From Streptomyces sp. NBC_00154 (GTDB taxonomy: Bacteria; Actinomycetota; Actinomycetes; Streptomycetales; Streptomycetaceae), in contig NZ_JAPEMI010000001.1 of assembly GCF_026342835.1 (NCBI RefSeq), positions 7,446,501-7,510,500 of the forward strand: a stretch of DNA of 64,000 nt, written 5' to 3'. This document shows, in pieces, positions 24,354 to 33,219 of the stretch. The notes beneath the pieces were generated by a model that was not told the origin of the DNA, did no database searches, and worked only from the letters and a program-made list of their open reading frames with translations. Each line of letters opens with the position of its first letter. Within the stretch, counting starts at the first letter, position 1. The position numbers were made by a program, and so were the translations under genes.

Positions 24354-25385
24354 TTACACCGCGAGCAGATCGTCGAGCGAGCCCTTGCCCGCCAACTCGG
24401 CGGTGGCGGCGGGGCCTTCCTTCGACGCGGCATACCGGCCGGAGGTCAGTGCCCACTCGTAGTTGCCGTTGATCCAGTGCTGGATGGCCTCCACGCCCAT
24501 CCACACCTGGACCCGCTGGTCGGAGCGGAGACCGAGTTCCTCGCACATCTCGGGTATCCGTGCCTCGAGTTCGAGGTACTCCTCGAGGCAGTCGGTGGTC
24601 ATCCGGTACGCCTCCGCGGCGGCGTCCTGCCAGCTGCAGCTGCGCTCCCGGTGGAGCACGGCTATCAGGTTGTGGCCGTCCCCCCGGCGTTTCTCGCGCT
24701 CGAAGGAGTGGATGTCGTTCATGAACCCGATGGTGTCCGCGGCCAGATCCCGCATCCTGACCATCAGCTCGTGCGCCTGGACCTGCGGCGGTACCTCGAA
24801 GCCGCGGCTGCGCTCGCCCGCGTCGATGCTGTGGTGGATGCCGACCGTGCGGCGGCGGAACTCCGCGTACTCCTGCAGTCCGAGCGTTCCCGCAAGGCCC
24901 CGGGCCGCCAGGTCCACCTCTTCGGTGTGCGCCACGAGGAACCGCCCCCAGGAGGCAGCGAACCGGCTGCGCCACGTCAGGGACATGCCATCGGAGAGCT
25001 GGGCCCAGACCTCGGCCCAGGCCACGGTGATCGGGCACACCACGCGAGGTGCGGTCCCGGCGGGACGCAGCGCAGTGGCGATCAACTCCCGTGCGACCTC
25101 CGCGATACGGTCCGCACGGTCCGGACTCCCGGAGTCGAACTGATCATCGAACAGGAAGGCCAGAGAGAACCAGTTCATCAGCACGACCATGTCGTCGGCC
25201 GAGGCGTAGGGGTAGGTCCGCGCCGCTGCCTGGGGAAGGTCCCAGGACTGGTACTCCTCGAACCCGGCCTGGCTGCGCACCAGGCCCATCTCCCACACCC
25301 AGCGCAGGTGACGCTCCCGGGCGTACTGGAGATGCTCGCTCACGGGAGTCTTGAAGGGGAGGTCGAATGTGACGTCCTGCGGCAT
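24354..25385 (-). CDS. Class I terpene cyclase (sesquiterpene synthase type)
   Basis: Terpene synthase of 343 residues. The aspartate-rich metal motif DDQFD lies in NWFSLAFLFDDQFDSG (about residues 80-85), and the NSE triad NDIHSFEREKRRGDGHNL follows near residue 220; both bind the Mg cluster that ionises the prenyl diphosphate. The R-Y pair region near the C-terminus (GNYEWALTSGRYAASK) is only partly typical. Length and motifs fit bacterial sesquiterpene or related cyclases; the product cannot be told. The ATG at 25385 has GAGAGGA upstream; an extension to 25505 lacks a binding site. It converges on the conservon and is followed at 26.6 kb by a P450 on the same strand that may oxidise the product. 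Confidence 0.92.
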   Translation of the reverse strand: MPQDVTFDLPFKTPVSEHLQYARERHLRWVWEMGLVRSQAGFEEYQSWDLPQAAARTYPYASADDMVVLMNWFSLAFLFDDQFDSGSPDRADRIAEVARELIATALRPAGTAPRVVCPITVAWAEVWAQLSDGMSLTWRSRFAASWGRFLVAHTEEVDLAARGLAGTLGLQEYAEFRRRTVGIHHSIDAGERSRGFEVPPQVQAHELMVRMRDLAADTIGFMNDIHSFEREKRRGDGHNLIAVLHRERSCSWQDAAAEAYRMTTDCLEEYLELEARIPEMCEELGLRSDQRVQVWMGVEAIQHWINGNYEWALTSGRYAASKEGPAATAELAGKGSLDDLLAV

Positions 25386-25810
25386 TGCCGTCCTCTCTTG
25401 CGACGATTCACAGGCCCCCGCCCCTGCGAAAGGGCGATCTGAATTGACGCCCACTGACTCGAACTGCACCTTTTGAGCCGGAAGTTGACGACTCAAGTAC
25501 GTCACGAGACTGCCCAGAGCCTAAACGATCTATGCCGTGAGATCTGCAACGCATGATGCGGGTGTGACGTCGCGCGGGACGCGGCTCGGCTCACCCGGCC
25601 GCAGGTGAAGCAGGTGAAGCAGGATGCCGGGACCCGGTGCCCTCGGGCCCGGGATGCCTCGGGGGGCGCGTACGCCGGCGTCATCTGCCGGACCACCGTC
25701 GAACTCTCGGCGTGAACGACCCGGACTCCGTAACAGCCGGGACCGCCGGAAAGCAGCCAGTACCGCCACGCCCGGGAAGAGCGCGCTGCCGCGGAGCCGG
25801 AAGGCAAGGC

Positions 25811-25880
25811 CGCCCCGTCCCGCCCCGTCCCGGCCGGTCCCGCCCCGTCCCGTTCCGGCCGGTCCCGTTCCGGTCGGCCG
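25811..25880. repeat. Degenerate decamer array in the gene-free stretch after the cyclase promoter
   Basis: Variants of CGCCCCGTCC and CGGCCGGTCC follow each other in a 10-bp period. The surrounding stretch 25386-26633 has no intact gene; it also holds the relic at 26127 and the repeat at 26481. Confidence 0.6.
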
Positions 25881-26126
25881 ATGAGGGCGGGCTCGTATGT
25901 CCGGAGTCATGGCTCCCGGGTCCAGCCCGGTTCCGGCGCAGCTGCCGTCCCGGTCAGCTCTCGAGGGCACCGTCGTTCGTCGAGGCCGGACCTGGCTCAC
26001 AGACCAGGTCGGCCGGTCCTTCCGTCGCTGCGCCTTCTGGTACGCCCCCGGGTTGGAGGCCACGCGCAGTGCCCCGGGCGAAGTGCTCCCACGGCACGCT
26101 GACGGCCCAGCGGTCTTCGATCGCTT

Positions 26127-26245
26127 TTGGATGGGCCGTGGCGTGGCCGCGGCGCCGGTCCTGGGTGCCGCCGGTGCGCTCATCGGCACCCGTTTCCAGA
26201 CCACCGTCGAGGCCCTGGCCGCCCCCTCGGTCAGCCAAGCAAATG
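26127..26245 (+). pseudogene. Nitronate monooxygenase-like remnant
   Basis: The frame reads WMGRGVAAAPVLGAAGALIG then TRFQTTVEALAAPSVSQAN, which matches the FMN-binding end of the 2-nitropropane dioxygenase/nitronate monooxygenase family (GRGLAAALALGADG, GTRF). No other part of the enzyme is recognisable on either side. Confidence 0.45.
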
Positions 26246-26480
26246 GCCGAACGGTGCGGGCAGCAGGGCACCGGGCGCAGCGGTGTGTTGGACATCGCCC
26301 GCGGTACGAGCAGTGCGGCCGGTATCCGGCCGTGCACGGTGGCAGCCTGAGGGACAGGGAGGGTGAGGCGTGTGGTGGCGCTCCGGAGCGCTGGGGATGC
26401 TCTCGGCGTGCCGTCGGGCCGGGCAGCTGGTCGAAACTGCCCGCCTCCCTGCCCTCTGGCGCTCCGCCCCTCGGGGCCCT

Positions 26481-26560
26481 GAGGGGTGTGCTTCGTGTGC
26501 CGGGGGTCCCGAGGGGTGTGTTCCGTGTGCCGGGGGTCCCGAGGTGCGTGTTTTTGCCGG
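26481..26560. repeat. 30-bp direct repeats
   Basis: Two near-identical 30-base units (26481-26510 and 26511-26540) and a third, diverged unit from 26541. The minus strand would read GTPGTRNTPL repeats, but there is no supported gene here. Confidence 0.75.
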
Positions 26561-26633
26561 TGGGGCTGGATCGCGGCCGGTAGGGGGTGGGAGAGCTGAG
26601 CCGGTATTCACGTTTCCCTGGTGTGCCCATCGT

Positions 26634-28157
26634 TCATTGCTTTGGCTGGGGCTTCAAAGGCTGTGGTGGTCGGGCCTGTTCGGTGTTTGTCTGGGACATC
26701 GATGGTGCTTGCGGGTGGTACGTCATGGTCAGGGTGTCCGGTTTGACGGTGACGACGGCCTGCGCGCGAGGGGGGCGGGAGGTGAGTGTGAAGGAAGGCC
26801 AGGTCTGGAGGATGCTCGCCAGGATGATCTGGAGTTCGGCCCAGGCGAAGTTCTCGCCGATGCACTTGCGGCGTCCGTCGCCGAAGGCGAGGAACGAACC
26901 GCGGGCGGCGGGTGCGCGCTCGGCTGTCCAGCGGTCCGGGTCGAATGTGTCGGGGTCGGGGAAGTAGCGGGTGTCGTGCTGGTGGAGGTAGGGGCTCCAC
27001 ACGATGTCTGCGCCTTCGGGAATGCGGTGACCGCCGAGGTCGATGTCGCGGGCTGCGGTGCGGGTCACCATCCAGGCCGGCCCGTACTTGCGGATGGTTT
27101 CCTGCAGCACCTGGCGGGCGTAGGGGAGTTGGGGGATGTCGTCGTAGCGCAGGGGGCGGTCACCGCAGGCGGCGGTGAGTTCCTCGCGCAGGCGCCTTTG
27201 TATCTCGTCGCTCTGAGTGATCTCGTACAGTGTCCAGGCCAGGGTGGTGCCGGTGGTCTCGATCGCTCCGGTCAGCAAGGTGATGGCCTCGTCCTGCAGT
27301 TGCTGCCGCGTGAGGGGGGTCTCGGCGGTCAGAAGGGTCGTGAAGAGTCCGCCCTGGTCCTTGGTCCGGGCTGCGGCATGCGGGCACCGTTGTGCATCGG
27401 CTGAGACCGCATCGGCTGAGGGCGTGTCGGCTGAGGGTGGCCGGCCCGGGGACCGGTCGGCGTGGTGGTCGATCGCCTGGTCGATGAGAGTGCGTAGCCG
27501 TGCCACACGGTCCGCGTGCGCGCGGTTGGCGGGCAGCGGGAGGCGAGTGATCCAGGGCGGCAGGATCGTCTGCCGGATCGCCCCTTTCATGATCTCGGGC
27601 ATGAGGGTGACGAACTCGCCCTCCAGATGCTCGGGGAGGTTTGCGCCGAACAGGGCGACCAGGAACGCGGAGAGGGCGACCTCGTTCATGTCCGCGTAGA
27701 CGTCGCGCGGCACAACCGCAGGCCAAGCAGTGACCACGTCCCGCACTTGGCCGATCATCGCGGCGCCGCGATCGGCGATGTGGGCTTTGTTGAACATGGG
27801 TTGTATCAGGCGCCGGTTGCGTAGATGCGTATCGCCGTCGGCGACCGTGGCGAGCCCGTCACCGAAGAACATGCGCAGCGCGTCAATGATCTTGCCGCCC
27901 TTCACGAAATGCGCGGAGTCGGTCACCAGGACCTTGCGGGTCAGGGCGGGGTCGGTGACGACAAACGCGGGTGTGGGTCCGATACGTATGCGCACGACGC
28001 TGCCGTGCTCGCGCAGTGAGGTCATGAACGGCAGTGGCCGGCGGGCGAGCTGGAGAGCGTGCCCGATCAGCGGGAGGGCGCCGGGTGCGGCCGGCGTGGG
28101 GGCTGCCGGCGAGGCGGGCGAGCTCATGGGGGTTGTCGACGAGGCGGGGGTGCTCAT
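26634..28157 (-). CDS. Canonical cytochrome P450
   Basis: P450 of 507 residues with all hallmarks: I-helix LLTGAIETTGTTLAWTLYEI, K-helix ETIR in LQETIRKYGPAW, and heme loop FLAFGDGRRKCIGENFAWAE. A proline/alanine-rich N-terminus precedes ALPLIGHALQLARRPLPFM. The CYP3A/CYP4-like heme region resembles that of bacterial sesquiterpene hydroxylases such as the PtlI type. Residues 235-265 form a Ser/Ala/Asp-rich insert (PPSADTPSADAVSADAQ) that looks like a repeat expansion. The start was set at ATG 28157, ten bases after AAGGAG; a GTG at 28169 overlaps that site. It shares strand and region with the terpene cyclase, so oxidising its product is the likely role (inference). Confidence 0.9.
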   Translation of the reverse strand: MSTPASSTTPMSSPASPAAPTPAAPGALPLIGHALQLARRPLPFMTSLREHGSVVRIRIGPTPAFVVTDPALTRKVLVTDSAHFVKGGKIIDALRMFFGDGLATVADGDTHLRNRRLIQPMFNKAHIADRGAAMIGQVRDVVTAWPAVVPRDVYADMNEVALSAFLVALFGANLPEHLEGEFVTLMPEIMKGAIRQTILPPWITRLPLPANRAHADRVARLRTLIDQAIDHHADRSPGRPPSADTPSADAVSADAQRCPHAAARTKDQGGLFTTLLTAETPLTRQQLQDEAITLLTGAIETTGTTLAWTLYEITQSDEIQRRLREELTAACGDRPLRYDDIPQLPYARQVLQETIRKYGPAWMVTRTAARDIDLGGHRIPEGADIVWSPYLHQHDTRYFPDPDTFDPDRWTAERAPAARGSFLAFGDGRRKCIGENFAWAELQIILASILQTWPSFTLTSRPPRAQAVVTVKPDTLTMTYHPQAPSMSQTNTEQARPPQPLKPQPKQ

Positions 28158-28851
28158 GGGGCGGATCACTCCTTGTGGGGGTCATCGTCAAACGCCCGGA
28201 CCATTCCCACGCCGCGATCATGGAATGCCGTTGGACGGAGACCTTTGCGTTACATGCACGGGTCACTCACGTGGGGTTGATGGAAATCTTCTTCGGGCAG
28301 GTCAGGGTCCTGTGCTTTCACCGCGGCACACGCGGCCGGCCCTGCTCGCGTGCTTGCGTCAGCGGCCTGCGCCAGGGCCGTGCGGAGGCGGTGTGTGCCG
28401 CCGCACCCGACAGTGGCCCCGGTCCTGGCACCGGCCCGGTCGTGCCGGTCGCCCGATGGGGGCAGTCGCCACCGCGTGGAAGGAGCAGGAGCGAGGTCTG
28501 CCGCTGAGCGCTTCGAAGCGTTGTGGCCCGCTGTCCGGCAGGGGAGGGATCACGGGCTCGGCCGACGCCGAAAGCGCCGGCCTCGGCACTTCGGTCACAA
28601 AGATCCTGCTCGGGGCGGTCCGCCGGGTCGATGGGCGAAGGGCACCCAGGCGGACTCCACCGTCCACCTGCCCCCGCGCTGGCTGCCGCCATCGTTGGCC
28701 GAGCCGGCAGCACAGCCGAACGGGGCGGCGCGGGAGACCATGTGATCGGCCCCCGCCCACCGGGCCGCCGGCTGCGGAGGCGAGAACGGGGCTCTGGCAC
28801 ACCTTCCGCGAGAGCGGTGGGCGAGTCTCTGCGGTTCGGCAGACTGGTGCG

Positions 28852-29097
28852 ATGCTTAGAGAGAATGTCGTCAGGATCCAGGCGGTCCGGCTCGCCGTGA
28901 CGGTCGGTGCAGTTGTTGCCGCTGGGGTCCTGCTGGCCGCTGGGGCTTTGTTGTGCCGCCGCGTGTTCCGTTGCTGCTTTCGCGAGGTCGGTCTGCGGTT
29001 CGTGAGCAAAGAGGACGGTTGGGTGGGCCCGGGGTACTTCGTCGTCACCGACGTGGTCGTTCGTGCTCTCTGCCGGCCGCCGAAGTACGTATTTTGA
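28852..29097 (+). CDS. Possible small membrane protein
   Basis: An 81-codon frame with one hydrophobic segment (VTVGAVVAAGVLLAAGALLC) followed by a cysteine/arginine-rich patch. There is no clear ribosome binding site and the reverse strand is open as well. Apart from this, 28158-29256 shows no recognisable gene. Confidence 0.2.
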   Translation: MLRENVVRIQAVRLAVTVGAVVAAGVLLAAGALLCRRVFRCCFREVGLRFVSKEDGWVGPGYFVVTDVVVRALCRPPKYVF

Positions 29098-29256
29098 CGG
29101 CTCGTCCTGCCCGGGCCGGCTTCGTTGTCGTGCGGCGGTGAGAAGTGCCCGTCAGGATCGCCTTGTTGGTCACAACAGGGCAACGTTGATTCGGCTGACG
29201 TGCCGGTGTGGAGCAGACTTTGTCTACTTCTTCGCCTGCTCCCGGCCAGAGGAATG

Positions 29257-29826
29257 ATGCGCCGCATCGTCACAGCGTCCACGCTCGCAGCAGTGGGCTT
29301 GTTGAGTCTCACCGCGTGTACCGGCAGCGACGGCACAAGCCATCGGCAGCCCGGTCCGCGCGCTGCTCTCAGGTTGGGCCAGGGCGCCGACACTGCCGGC
29401 GCCGAGGGCAGGGGGACGGTGCAGATCACCCCGGATACCGTCGTCTATACCGACAGGACCAGCTTTGGCACCCCCGAGCGCGGTCTGTTCGCCGTTGTCA
29501 CCTTCAAGGCCATGAATCGGGGCAAGGCCGCGGTGAAGACCACGGCCGGCAGTGGTGGCTTCAGGTGGAAGACACCCGGCGGGCATACCGTCAAGCAGGG
29601 GGAGGGGAAGGGTGCGGGAAAGATCGCTCCCGTCGGTTTCAGTGAGGGCGGCCCGACCGTGCGGCCCGACACCTACCAGGCCGAGACCGTTGCCTTCGAC
29701 ATCACCGCCGCCGAGAGGGGCGGCACGCTCGTCTACGTCGATGGCGACGGCGTCGCTTTTTACTGGAAGGTCCCTTCCACGAGTTCAGGGCCCGCAGTGC
29801 CTGCGCTGAGGAGCGCACTGCAGTAG
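29257..29826 (+). CDS. Secreted lipoprotein (DUF4352-like)
   Basis: Protein of 189 residues exported as a lipoprotein: a basic start (MRRIVTASTL), a hydrophobic core and the lipobox LTAC with the lipidated cysteine at residue 21. A Gly/Ser/Arg-rich linker leads to a beta-sandwich-like domain, with VYTDRTSFGTPERGLFAVVT, FKAMNRGKAAVKT and YQAETVAFDITAAERGGTLV, close to DUF4352 immunoglobulin-like domains. It would sit on the outer face of the membrane. The second of two adjacent ATGs (29257) has better spacing from AGAGG. It stands alone; function unknown. Confidence 0.75.
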   Translation: MRRIVTASTLAAVGLLSLTACTGSDGTSHRQPGPRAALRLGQGADTAGAEGRGTVQITPDTVVYTDRTSFGTPERGLFAVVTFKAMNRGKAAVKTTAGSGGFRWKTPGGHTVKQGEGKGAGKIAPVGFSEGGPTVRPDTYQAETVAFDITAAERGGTLVYVDGDGVAFYWKVPSTSSGPAVPALRSALQ

Positions 29827-30174
29827 CGCTCATCGCTCGGAGCCCGTTGCGGACTCGAAGCTGAGGGCACAGCGGGGATCCCGGGATTGACGGGCTGGGT
29901 CTGCGGTCGAGCAGGGCACGGTGGTCCTCCGCGCCGGCGAGGCTGCCCCGCAGGCCGTCGGCCTCGCCCGGCCGGCCTTCGCGCCCGGCCCCGGCGGTGC
30001 GGGTGATGAGGTGGCCGCGGATCTCCACCAGCCGGCCACACCGGGATGGCTCGGGGCGAAGCAGACAGCGGCGGACGCAGGCCTCTGTGAGCCGGCGACA
30101 GCCCGGTCGAACGGGCGGGAGGGAAGATCGTGATTCTCTCGGCTCGCCTCGGCGCGGGAACTACCGTTGCGAGC

Positions 30175-30822
30175 ATGGTCGAACACGATGTTCTCAGTGC
30201 CACCCGCGAGGCCTACGACGCTGCCGCCCCCAGCTATGCGCACCTGTTTTGTGACACGCTGCGTGAGCGGCCCCTGGACCGTGCGATCTTGAGCGCCTTC
30301 GCCGAGGTCGTCAGCGCGAGTGGGGACAGCCAGGTCGCGGACCTGGGGTGTGGACCTGGCTATGTCACCGCCCATCTGCATGAGTTGGGGCTGGCGGCGT
30401 TCGGTGTCGATGCCTCTGCCGCGATGATCGAGCTGGCTCGACAGGCCTATCCGGGCCTGCGATTCGACGTGGGCTCGATGGCCGCGTTGGACATCGCCGA
30501 CGGTGTGCTGGGCGGCGTGCTCTCACGTTGGTCCATCATCCACACTCCGCCGGGGGAACTCCCTTCCGTCTTCGCGGAGTTCCACCGTGTGCTGGCGCCT
30601 GGCGGCCACCTTCTGGTCGGCTTCTCGGCAAGCGATGATCCGTCTCACCCGACGCAGGTCTTCGATCACGCGGTCGTACCGGCCTATCGGTGGTCGCCTG
30701 ATCACCTCGCCGCGATGCTGCGCAAGTCGGGGTTGGCCGAGGTGGCCAGGATGGTTCGCGAGCCTCAGCCCACCGACCGGCGGCAGTTCCAGGAGATTCA
30801 ACTGCTCGCCCGCAAGGCCTAG
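30175..30822 (+). CDS. Class I SAM-dependent methyltransferase
   Basis: Methyltransferase of 215 residues. Motif I is VADLGCGPGYVTAHL, followed by the acidic end of strand 2 in GVDASAAMIELARQAYPG, motif II-like RFDVGSMAALDIADG, and EFHRVLAPGGHLLVGFSASD. All SAM-binding elements are present; substrate specificity is not readable. The ATG at 30175 is preferred, with GGGA upstream; a GTG at 30130 would add 15 residues. It is followed after about 260 bases by comB, without evident functional link. The gap 29827-30174 holds nothing recognisable. Confidence 0.85.
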   Translation: MVEHDVLSATREAYDAAAPSYAHLFCDTLRERPLDRAILSAFAEVVSASGDSQVADLGCGPGYVTAHLHELGLAAFGVDASAAMIELARQAYPGLRFDVGSMAALDIADGVLGGVLSRWSIIHTPPGELPSVFAEFHRVLAPGGHLLVGFSASDDPSHPTQVFDHAVVPAYRWSPDHLAAMLRKSGLAEVARMVREPQPTDRRQFQEIQLLARKA

Positions 30823-31083
30823 CCCAGGCAGGGGCAGTGCCGGTGCGGGTGTGTCCGTAGATCACTTGGGTGATGTGCGGTGGCAGGCCGTTCATGATGG
30901 CATCGGGGACGAAGATGCGCCTTGTGCCCGCAGAGACCGTGCGCAGGTCACCGGTGTGGTGATGGAGCGGGCGTGTCGTTGCGGACCGCGTTCGCGACGC
31001 GGGCAGCCGGAGGTGTTGCATTGCGAGCCCTTCGATATGATGCGCATCACTGTCCGGGTGTCTCGGGTCGGGCATCCGCGATC

Positions 31084-31863
31084 ATGATCGCAATGGGCAC
31101 TCGTTTCCTTGGTATCGCTGATCTGGTCGAAACCCCGTCCGTGGCGGTCGTGGTCGACGTCATGCGTGCTTTCACCGTGGCTGCCTGGGCCTTTGCCCAG
31201 GGGGCGGAAAAGATCGTTCTCGCTGAGTCGCTGGACGAAGCCCTGGCGCTCAAGGCTCGCCACCCGGATTGGGTGGCACTCAAAGACGGTCCGCCCGCGC
31301 CCGGGTTCGACACCGTCAACTCCCCGGGCCTGCTGCGGTCTGTTGACGTCGGCGGACGGACCGTTGTGCAGAAAACCACGGCAGGGACGGTCGGCGCCCT
31401 CGCGGTCGAGGACGCGCCGCTGGTGCTGTGCGCCGGCTTCGTGGTGGCGGAGGCAACGGCTCAGCTCTTGCGGACGCGCAGGAGTGACAGTGTCACGTTC
31501 GTGGTCACTGGCGACGATGGGCAGGCCGATGAAGATCTGGCGTGTGCTCAGTACATCGCTCGAAGGACCACCGAGGCTGGGACGGATGCTGCTGAGTACC
31601 TCCGCCGCGCTGCCGAGTCGCGCGCCGCCGCCGAACTGGCGCAGGGGGTGCGTCAAGGAGTCCATCCTGATGACGTCGCGCTCTGTCTTGAGGCCGACCG
31701 GTTCCCCTTTGCCATGGTGGCGGCCTTGGAAGGCTCGCTCGTCCCGAATTCCTTGCGTGGATACCCCGTGCTTTGGCTCGGGGAGGAAACGCATCCTTGG
31801 CCCGGAGCTGCGAAGCGGCGGAGTCCAGGTGCGTATCCGTTCCGATCTCACGAACAGAGCTGA
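31084..31863 (+). CDS. ComB-family 2-phosphosulfolactate phosphatase-like protein, altered C-terminus
   Basis: Protein of 259 codons related to ComB, a Mg-dependent phosphatase. Family blocks are VAVVVDVMRAFTVAAWAFAQ with the conserved DVMRAFT, GPPAPGFDTVNSPG, VQKTTAGTVGAL, VLCAGFVVAEATA, and the late DVALCLEADRFPFAM. After LEGSL the family normally ends within a few residues; here the frame runs about 40 codons through the left end of a TnpB element (inserted near 31740), giving the unrelated tail NSLRGYPVLWLGEE and beyond. The catalytic part is intact, so the protein may still work with a hybrid tail. Actinobacteria do not make coenzyme M, so the substrate is probably another phosphate ester. 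Confidence 0.78.
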   Translation: MIAMGTRFLGIADLVETPSVAVVVDVMRAFTVAAWAFAQGAEKIVLAESLDEALALKARHPDWVALKDGPPAPGFDTVNSPGLLRSVDVGGRTVVQKTTAGTVGALAVEDAPLVLCAGFVVAEATAQLLRTRRSDSVTFVVTGDDGQADEDLACAQYIARRTTEAGTDAAEYLRRAAESRAAAELAQGVRQGVHPDDVALCLEADRFPFAMVAALEGSLVPNSLRGYPVLWLGEETHPWPGAAKRRSPGAYPFRSHEQS

Positions 31864-31876
31864 TAGTTTGTGAGAT

Positions 31877-33073
31877 GTGAAGACCGAGCTGGTGAAGCGG
31901 GCGTTCAAGTACCGCTTCCACCCGACGGACGAGCAGGCAGCGGAGCTGTCGCGCACGTTCGGATGTGTGCGCAAGGTCTACAACCTGGCATTGGAAGCCC
32001 GCACGGTGGCGTGGTTCCAGCGTCAGGAACGGGTGAACTAGAACGCCACGTCGGTGATGCTGACGCAGTGGAAGAAGACCGAGGAGCTGGCCTTTCTCTG
32101 CGAGGTGTCGTCGGTGCCGCTGCAGCAGACGCTGCGGCATCTGCAAGGGGCGTTCTCGAACTTCTTCGAGGGCCGGGCGAAGTACCCCCGGTTCAAGTCG
32201 AAGAAGAGGAACCGCTGCTGTGCGGAGTACACCAGGTCGGCGTTCACCTACCGAGACGGTGCGCTGACGCTCGCGAAGATGAAGAGTCCACTCGCGATCG
32301 TGTGGTCCCGGCCTCTCCCCGAGAGTGCCAAGCCGTCCATGGTGACTGTGTCCCAGGACAGTGCGGGCCGCTGGTTCGTGTCCATGCTGTGTGAAGATGC
32401 ATCCGTCGGACCCCTTCCGGCCCTGGATACCGCTGTGGGCATCGACGCGGGGATCACTACTCTGGTGACGCTGTCCACCGGCGAGAAGATCACCAACCCC
32501 CGGCACGAACGCCGGGACCGCACGCGCCTGGCCAAGGCCCAGCGGGTCCTGGCGAAGAAGGAGAAGGGCTCTCGCAACCGGGACAAGGCCCGCATCAAGG
32601 TCGCCAAGGTGCACGCCCGGATCGCCGACCGGCGCCGGGACTTCCTGCACCAGCTCACCACTCGGCTCGTTCGTGAGAACCAAACGATCGTGATCGAGGA
32701 CCTGACCGTCCGCAACATGGTCAAGAACAAGAGTCTGGCCCGCGCCATCTCGGACGCGGCCTGGACGGACATGCGGTCCATGCTGGAGTACAAGTGCACG
32801 TGGTACGGCAGAAACCTGGTTGCCATCGACCGCTGGTTCCCCTCCACCAAACTGTGCTCCGCATGCGGCACCGTCCTGGACAAGCTGCCGTTGAACATCC
32901 GCGAGTGGACGTGCGGCTGCGGTGCGACGCATGACCGCGACGTGAACGCGGCATGCAACATTCTGGCCGCCGGACTGGCGGTTACAGCCTGTGGAGCAGG
33001 TGTAAGACCTCAACGGGAGTCCTCCCGGACGGGGCAACCTGCTGTGAAGCAGGAACTCTTCACTGCGAAGTGA
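31877..33073 (+). pseudogene. tnpB: TnpB RNA-guided nuclease gene with an in-frame amber codon
   Basis: From GTG 31877 the frame reads FKYRFHPTDEQAAELSRTFG and VRKVYNLALEART, then hits TAG at codon 55 (32039-32041), where relatives have a tyrosine codon, and continues unbroken for 343 more codons. All nuclease residues remain: RuvC aspartate in VGIDAGITT, glutamate in IVIEDLTVRNM, and final aspartate in THDRDVNAACN. The zinc finger CSACG...CGCG is intact. A single TAC/TAT-to-TAG change explains the defect; amber read-through or an internal start near 32054 would give partial products. Without tnpA it would move only if helped in trans. Confidence 0.88.
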
Positions 33074-33108
33074 GGAATCCCCCTCGTTCAACGAGGGGGA
33101 GGATGTCA
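32960..33108 (+). ncRNA. Probable omega RNA (reRNA) at the 3' end of tnpB
   Basis: In TnpB elements the guide RNA scaffold overlaps the end of tnpB and stops at the right end, with the guide taken from the flank. Here the region beyond the zinc finger folds into several hairpins, including CGGGAG/CTCCCG (33013-33026) and the terminal CCCCCTCG/CGAGGGGG stem. A related sequence without an intact tnpB survives at 60650-60818. If expressed, the guide would start near 33109. Identification is by position and structure only. Confidence 0.5.
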
Positions 33109-33219
33109 AGGTCCTGCGTCCACGCACGATGCCTTCACTGACTGACGAGGACCCGGTCCGATAACGGGTGAGGTCTGCTTTCAGCATGCGAGAGCGAGCA
33201 CCCTGTCGGGTATGCGGTA

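Larger units (their letters stand above)
31740..33108 (+). mobile_element. TnpB-only IS200/IS605-group element
   Basis: About 1.37 kb. The left end carries a TTGCGTGG box and a subterminal hairpin (CCCCG with CGGGG, 31763-31782). The right end carries a hairpin (CCCCCTCG with CGAGGGGG, about 33077-33098) and ends in GTCAAG. There are no terminal inverted repeats or target duplications, as expected for this group. No tnpA gene is present. The left end lies within the 3' part of the comB frame. The same end sequences recur in the 180-bp element at 51643. Confidence 0.8.
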
